A stretch of 20,102 nt of DNA from an uncultured Collinsella sp. (GTDB taxonomy: Bacteria > Actinomycetota > Coriobacteriia > Coriobacteriales > Coriobacteriaceae): NCBI GenBank assembly GCA_900547025.1, contig UREZ01000028.1, forward strand, positions 1 through 20,102, given 5' to 3'. The first letter of the stretch is position 1, and every line of letters begins with the position of its first letter. Under the pieces are notes generated by a model. It was given only the letters and a program-made list of their open reading frames with translations. It was not told the DNA's origin and made no database searches. A program made the translations under genes and the position numbers. Below are positions 15,529 through 20,102 of the stretch, in pieces.

Positions 15529-15978
15529 GTGGAAGATACCGACTTCCATGAGCTTGGGCGTCAGCTCCTTACCGAGTTTGGCGGCATTCACCAGCGCGTT
15601 TCGCGCTTTGTGGACAAAGCTCTCAGCGGCGAGATGGCTGTCATGCGCGCCCTTATGCTCGCTGGCGGTTCGCTCACGCCGAGCGAACTCGCTGATCGCG
15701 CCTGGGTCTCGAACGCCCGCATTGCCAATATCCTACGCGCTCTCGAAGCCAAGGGCTGGGTTGAGCGTGAGCACTCAAAGACCGACCGTCGTCGCGTACA
15801 CGTCATAGTGACCGACAAGGGATTCCAGGATCTCGAAATCAAACGCCGGGAATTCGAGGACCGCACCGCGGCTTTCCTCGAACAGCTCGGCGAAACAGAT
15901 ACCCAAGAGATGGTGCGTCTTCTAAGGCGTGCCAACGAAATTATCGACCGCAATCAAGAAAGGAGAGATGCCGAGTGA
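15529..15978 (+). CDS. MarR-family transcriptional regulator
   Basis: The 149-residue winged-helix protein has its DNA-binding core at about 34-100: MALMLAGGSLT-like helix region, PSELADRAWVSNARIANILR recognition helix (51-70), LEAKGWVER, and the wing with the MarR signature TDRRRVHVIVTDKG (85-98). Helices that usually dimerise flank it. The start is GTG at 15529 with AGGGG about 6 bases upstream; no in-frame ATG lies nearby. Its stop overlaps the start of the first ABC gene by four bases (GTGA, 15975-15978), so they are one translationally coupled operon. By analogy with MarR-ABC-ABC operons, it probably represses the exporter and is released by the exported compound. Confidence 0.9.
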   Translation: MEDTDFHELGRQLLTEFGGIHQRVSRFVDKALSGEMAVMRALMLAGGSLTPSELADRAWVSNARIANILRALEAKGWVEREHSKTDRRRVHVIVTDKGFQDLEIKRREFEDRTAAFLEQLGETDTQEMVRLLRRANEIIDRNQERRDAE

Positions 15979-18344
15979 GGATTCTCAAGCTCTTTAAAAA
16001 GCATGTCCTGGCACTGCTCGCAGCTATCGTACTTATCGTAATCAGCTGCAACGCCGATCTGGCGCTGCCTACCTATATGAGCGACATCGTCGACGTGGGC
16101 GTGCAGCAAGGCGGCATCGCCTCGCCCGTGCCCGACACCATTCGCGCCGAATCGCTCGACGACCTCGAACTCTTTATGAGCGCCAAGGACGCCAAAGCTG
16201 TGGAGGCCGTGTTTAGTAAGGCGGACAATAACGGCATTCGAACGTACAAGGGCACCGAGGAGGAGCGCGGCGACGGCGACAAGATTGCCGACATCATGAG
16301 CCTGCCTGAGACCGTCGTGCTCGCCTTCAACCAGGGCATTGACGCCGACTCCATGGGCGACATGACCGGCGCATCCACCGAGGCAAGCGATGGCGGCGCC
16401 GCTCAGGCCATGCCCACCCCCGAGCAGATGGCAGCGATGACGCCCGAGCAGCTCGCCGAGATGCAGCAGAAGGCCGCAGCCGCGCAGAGCATGCAAAAGC
16501 AGATCGACGCCGACGGCGGTAAGATCACCATGAAGAGCCTGCGCCTAGGCGTTGAAGGCGGTCTTATCGATCAGGGCAAGCTCGTCGAGGGCGCCAACGA
16601 TATGGCAGACAAAATGGGCTCCATGTCGGGCTCCATCGTCACCCAGCGCGCCGTGAGCTACGTGCAGGACGAGTACAAGGCACAGGGCATCGACCCCGCC
16701 GACGTGCAGAACGCCTACCTGGGCCGCATGGCGACCACGATGTTTGGTCTGTGTCTGGTGTCGCTGGTCGCCACCATCCTGACCGGCGCCGTGGCTTCGC
16801 GCACCGCCTGCTCCATCGCCCGCGACCTGCGCCGCGAGACCTTCAATAAGGTTATGCACTTCTCGCCGGCCGAGGTGGGCAAATTTAGCCAGGCCTCGCT
16901 CATTACCCGCTGCACCAACGACATTCAGCAGATTCAGATGGCCGCAACCCTGTTTATCCGCATGTGCCTGATGGCCCCCGTCATGGGCATCGTCGCCGTC
17001 ATGCGCGTCCTGGCCAACCACACCGGCCTTGAGTGGACCATCGCTGTGGCCATCATCGCGGTTTCGGCCGTCGTCGGCGTGCTCATGGGCCTCACCATGC
17101 CCAAGTTCAAAAAGATGCAGAGCTTTGTTGACCGCGTGAACCTTACCGCCCGTGAGCTGCTCGACGGCCTTATGCCCATCCGCTCATTCAACCGCGAGGA
17201 GCATGAGCTCGAGCGTTTTGACAAGGCTTCGCTCGACCTGATGACCACGCAGCTCTACACCAACCGCGCCATGAGCTTTATGATGCCACTCATGATGCTC
17301 GTCATGAACTGCATCACCGTGCTTATCGTCTGGTTTGGCGCGCAGGGCGTGTCCGACGGCGTGATGCAGGTCGGCAACATGATGGCGTTTATCTCCTACA
17401 CCATGCAGATCGTCATGGCGTTTATGATCCTCACCATGGTTTCGGTTATCCTGCCCCGCGCCGAGGTTGCCGCCGAGCGCGTGGAAGAGGTCCTCACCTG
17501 CCCCACCAGCATCAACGACCCTGCTTCGCCCAAGTCGCCTGCGGCCAGCGCGCCGCGCGGTGAGCTCACCTTCCGCGACGTGAGCTTCCAGTATCCCGAT
17601 GCCCGCGCCGATGTCATCAGCGGCGTAAACTTCACCACGCACGCCGGTCAGATGCTCGGCATCATTGGTTCCACGGGCTCGGGCAAGTCCACACTTGTGC
17701 AGCTGATTCCGCGCCTGTACGACGTCACGGGCGGCAGCATTTCGCTCGACGGCATCGATGTGCGCGATATGACCCTTTCCGAGCTACGCCGCCGCATTGG
17801 CTATATCCCGCAGCAGGGACGCCTGTTCTCGGGCACCGTCGAGAGCAACCTTAAGTTTGCCGGCGACATGGTGAGCGACGAGGACATGTACCGGGCGGCA
17901 CGCATCGCCCAGGCCGAGGACTTTATCGCCGAGCGCGAGGGCGGTTACGACTCCCCCATCAGCCAGGGTGGCTCCAATGTTTCGGGCGGTCAGCGCCAGC
18001 GTCTGGCCATCGCCCGCGCCCTGGCCAAAAAGCCCGAGGTCGTGGTGTTCGACGACTCGTTTAGCGCGCTTGACTACAAGACCGACGCGCGCCTGCGCGA
18101 GGAGCTGGCCAAAAACGTCACCGACGCCGCGCTCGTGGTCGTGGCACAACGCATCGCGACCATCATGCACGCCGACCAGATTATCGTGCTCGACGACGGC
18201 CACGTGGTGGGCACCGGTACGCACGAGGAGCTGCTGCATAGCTGCCCGGCGTACCTGGAGATCGCGCAGTCGCAGCTTTCCGCCGAAGAGCTGGGGCTTA
18301 CCCAAGAAGAAATTGCAGCCGTCATGGAAGGAGGCGAGCGCTAA
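15975..18344 (+). CDS. ABC exporter half-transporter with degenerate ATPase site and large extracytoplasmic insertion
   Basis: This is a 789-residue fused permease-ATPase. TM1 is at about 9-31. An unusually long segment of about 200 residues (48-250) precedes TM2 (252-273) and should be extracytoplasmic. It contains a Met/Gln/Ala-rich stretch with repeated TPEQ (148-176). The other membrane segments follow, and the nucleotide-binding domain starts at about 530: Walker A GSTGSGKST (565-573), signature VSGGQ (669-673), Walker B VVVFDD (689-694). The catalytic Glu is replaced by Asp 694 and the switch His by Gln 725 (VAQRIATI). These substitutions are those of the degenerate subunit in TM287/288- and BmrCD-type heterodimers. 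The start is GTG 15975 with AAGGAG upstream. The stop overlaps the next gene's start by one base (TAATG). The substrate is unknown; drug or lipid export is likely. Confidence 0.9.
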   Translation: MRILKLFKKHVLALLAAIVLIVISCNADLALPTYMSDIVDVGVQQGGIASPVPDTIRAESLDDLELFMSAKDAKAVEAVFSKADNNGIRTYKGTEEERGDGDKIADIMSLPETVVLAFNQGIDADSMGDMTGASTEASDGGAAQAMPTPEQMAAMTPEQLAEMQQKAAAAQSMQKQIDADGGKITMKSLRLGVEGGLIDQGKLVEGANDMADKMGSMSGSIVTQRAVSYVQDEYKAQGIDPADVQNAYLGRMATTMFGLCLVSLVATILTGAVASRTACSIARDLRRETFNKVMHFSPAEVGKFSQASLITRCTNDIQQIQMAATLFIRMCLMAPVMGIVAVMRVLANHTGLEWTIAVAIIAVSAVVGVLMGLTMPKFKKMQSFVDRVNLTARELLDGLMPIRSFNREEHELERFDKASLDLMTTQLYTNRAMSFMMPLMMLVMNCITVLIVWFGAQGVSDGVMQVGNMMAFISYTMQIVMAFMILTMVSVILPRAEVAAERVEEVLTCPTSINDPASPKSPAASAPRGELTFRDVSFQYPDARADVISGVNFTTHAGQMLGIIGSTGSGKSTLVQLIPRLYDVTGGSISLDGIDVRDMTLSELRRRIGYIPQQGRLFSGTVESNLKFAGDMVSDEDMYRAARIAQAEDFIAEREGGYDSPISQGGSNVSGGQRQRLAIARALAKKPEVVVFDDSFSALDYKTDARLREELAKNVTDAALVVVAQRIATIMHADQIIVLDDGHVVGTGTHEELLHSCPAYLEIAQSQLSAEELGLTQEEIAAVMEGGER

Positions 18345-20102
18345 TGGCAGACGAGACCAAGACTCAGATTCCCAAGCCCACCCGCCAGCGTGGTCCCATG
18401 GGCCGCATGGGCGGCATGCGTCGCGGCGAAAAGGCCAAGGACTTTAAGGGCACCATGAGGCAGCTGCTCGGCTATATCGGCCAGCACAAGATTGCCGTGT
18501 TTGTCGCCGTCGCCTTTGCCGTGTGCTCGGTCATCTTTAACATTGTGGGGCCCAAGGTGCTCGGCCAGGTTACGACCAAGCTGTTCGAGGGCCTGGTTGC
18601 CAAGGTCAACGGCACCGGCGATGTCGACTTTAACTGGATCGCCAAGACGCTCGGCTTTTTGCTCTGCCTGTACCTGGCGAGCTCTATCTGCAGTCTGATC
18701 CAGGGCTGGCTCATGACCGGTGTCACGCAAAAGATCTGCTACCGCATGCGCAAGGAGATCGCAGCCAAGATTGCCGTCGTGCCGATGAGCTACTTCAACG
18801 GTCACAGCAAGGGCGATGTGCTCAGCCGCATCACCAACGACGTCGATACACTCGGCCAGTCGCTCAACCAGAGCGTGACGCAGCTTATTACGTCCGTCAC
18901 GCAGATCATCGGCGTGCTCGTCATGATGCTGTCGATCAGCCTGCCGCTTACCGGCGTCACCGTGCTCACGCTGCCGGCCGCCGCGATTATCTTGACCGTA
19001 ATGATTCACTTCTCGCAGCCGTACTTCCGCGAGCAACAGCAGGTCCTGGGCACCGTCAACGGCATTATCGAGGAGGACTTTGCCGGCCAGAACGTCATTC
19101 AGGTGTTCGACCGCGCCGAGGCCTCGATCGAAGAGTTCGACCGTCAAAACGACCGTCTCTTTATTAGCGGCTGGCGCTCGCAGTTCCTGTCGGGCCTGAT
19201 GATGCCGCTTATGAGCCTGGTGGGCAACATGGGCTACGTGGGCGTCGTCGTGGTGGGCGCACAGCTCGCGCTGACCGGCAATGCCACGCCCGGCGACATC
19301 CAGAGCTTTATCCAGTACGTTCGCAACTTTACGCAGCCCGTGCAGCAACTGGGCAACGTGAGCAACACGATGCAGTCGATGGCTGCCGCCACCGAGCGCG
19401 TCTTTGAGTTCCTGGCCGCGCCCGAGGAGGAGCAGAAGGCCGACGCGCAGATTCCCGAGAAGCGCCCCGGTCACGTGGAGTTCGACCACGTCAAGTTTGG
19501 CTACACGCCCGACAAGACCATCATCCACGACTTTAGCTGCGAGGCGCAGCCCGGCCAGACCATCGCCATCGTCGGTCCCACCGGCGCCGGCAAGACCACG
19601 CTCATCAAGCTGCTGCAGCGCTTCTACGATGTGGACGACGGTTCGCTGCGTGTCGAGGGCGTCGACGTGCGCGACTGGGACCGCGCGGCGCTGCGCGGCG
19701 AGTTTGCCATGGTGCTGCAGGATACCTGGCTGTTTAACGGCACCATCCGCGAGAACATCCGCTACGGACGCCCCGATGCGAGCGATGCCGAAGTCGAGGC
19801 CGCCGCACGCGCCGCACGCTGCGACCACTTTATCCATACGCTCGCCGGCGGTTACGACTTTATGATCAACGAGGAGGGCACCAACCTGTCGCAGGGTCAG
19901 CGCCAGCTCGTGACCATCGCCCGTGCCATTTTGGCCGACCGTCCGGCGCTGATTTTGGACGAGGCGACCTCCAACGTTGACACTCGTACCGAGGAGCTTA
20001 TTCAGCGTGCCATGGATGCGCTAATGCAGGGCCGCACGAGCTTTGTCATCGCGCACCGCCTGTCCACGATCCGCAACGCCGACGTGATCCTGGTGATCCG
20101 CG
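18344..20102 (+). CDS. ABC exporter half-transporter, catalytic partner (truncated by window end)
   Basis: The first 586 residues are present and no stop codon is reached; about 20-60 residues are probably missing. The N-terminus is Gly/Met/Arg-rich (RQRGPMGRMGGMRRGEK), followed by a type IV (ABC_membrane) domain with membrane segments at about 45-65, 105-125, 180-225 and 280-310. The nucleotide-binding domain has Walker A GPTGAGKTT (411-419), Walker B LILDEATS (536-543) with the catalytic Glu 540 intact, and switch His 571 (IAHRLSTI). The signature motif reads LSQGQ (515-519) rather than LSGGQ. Paired with the preceding subunit, whose Walker B and switch residues are altered, this gives one competent and one degenerate ATP site. 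Translation is coupled to the upstream gene (TAATG). Confidence 0.92.
   Translation, partial: MADETKTQIPKPTRQRGPMGRMGGMRRGEKAKDFKGTMRQLLGYIGQHKIAVFVAVAFAVCSVIFNIVGPKVLGQVTTKLFEGLVAKVNGTGDVDFNWIAKTLGFLLCLYLASSICSLIQGWLMTGVTQKICYRMRKEIAAKIAVVPMSYFNGHSKGDVLSRITNDVDTLGQSLNQSVTQLITSVTQIIGVLVMMLSISLPLTGVTVLTLPAAAIILTVMIHFSQPYFREQQQVLGTVNGIIEEDFAGQNVIQVFDRAEASIEEFDRQNDRLFISGWRSQFLSGLMMPLMSLVGNMGYVGVVVVGAQLALTGNATPGDIQSFIQYVRNFTQPVQQLGNVSNTMQSMAAATERVFEFLAAPEEEQKADAQIPEKRPGHVEFDHVKFGYTPDKTIIHDFSCEAQPGQTIAIVGPTGAGKTTLIKLLQRFYDVDDGSLRVEGVDVRDWDRAALRGEFAMVLQDTWLFNGTIRENIRYGRPDASDAEVEAAARAARCDHFIHTLAGGYDFMINEEGTNLSQGQRQLVTIARAILADRPALILDEATSNVDTRTEELIQRAMDALMQGRTSFVIAHRLSTIRNADVILVIR

Noticed and set aside
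18341..19837. A 498-codon minus-strand open frame opposite the second ABC gene
   Set aside because: It lies wholly under a conserved ABC transporter and has the low-complexity His/Ala/Asp composition of an antisense shadow.

Overview
The window looks like chromosome of an anaerobic, GC-rich, low-oxygen gut actinomycete. The gene content (split pyruvate formate-lyase, sucrose PTS operon, DegV protein, paired ABC exporter) and protein flavour suggest Coriobacteriia, most likely Collinsella or a close relative. This is inferred from reading the proteins; no rRNA or other marker gene is present.

Layout. From 1 to about 15.0 kb every gene I accept is on the minus strand; from 15.5 kb to the end they are on the plus strand. 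Positions 1-212 hold GC-rich inverted repeats. Positions 213-1560 carry a toxin-antitoxin-like pair (DUF3990/ADP-ribosyltransferase-like protein, then an XRE-domain protein) behind two copies of a dyad operator. Positions 1662-4228 hold a probable operon read from high to low coordinates: a membrane-anchored serine hydrolase of the class A beta-lactamase fold, MTA/SAH nucleosidase (mtnN) and ribosome-assembly GTPase EngB (ysxC/yihA). An interval with REP-like hairpins follows, then the pyruvate formate-lyase activase gene pflA (4536-5354) and a DegV fatty-acid-binding protein (5541-6401) with a clear terminator.

Positions 6671-12288 are a sucrose/fructoside utilisation locus: LacI-type regulator, divergent GH32-like hydrolase, PTS EIIBC permease and canonical GH32 sucrose-6-phosphate hydrolase. 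Two adjacent LacI operators sit over a good promoter before the hydrolase gene, a third lies upstream, and another precedes the regulator gene itself. Sugar would be imported as the phosphate and cleaved in the cytoplasm, because neither GH32 protein has a signal peptide.

Positions 12590-14978 encode pyruvate formate-lyase in two pieces: a 683-residue body with the Cys-Cys active site but no glycyl-radical domain, then a separate 83-residue protein carrying the RVSGYA glycyl-radical loop. The 85-base gap between them contains two perfect hairpins and a possible extended -10 promoter for the small gene. This is the most interesting feature of the window. Downstream of it is a very long near-perfect inverted repeat (12438-12567) related to the repeat at the window start.

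Positions 15529-20102 are a MarR-family regulator translationally coupled to two ABC half-transporters. Their motifs predict a heterodimeric exporter with one degenerate ATPase site; the second gene runs off the window end. Sugar uptake, hydrolysis, PFL and PFL activase fit together as a fermentation module (sucrose to pyruvate to acetyl-CoA plus formate), although pflA is about 7 kb from pflB.
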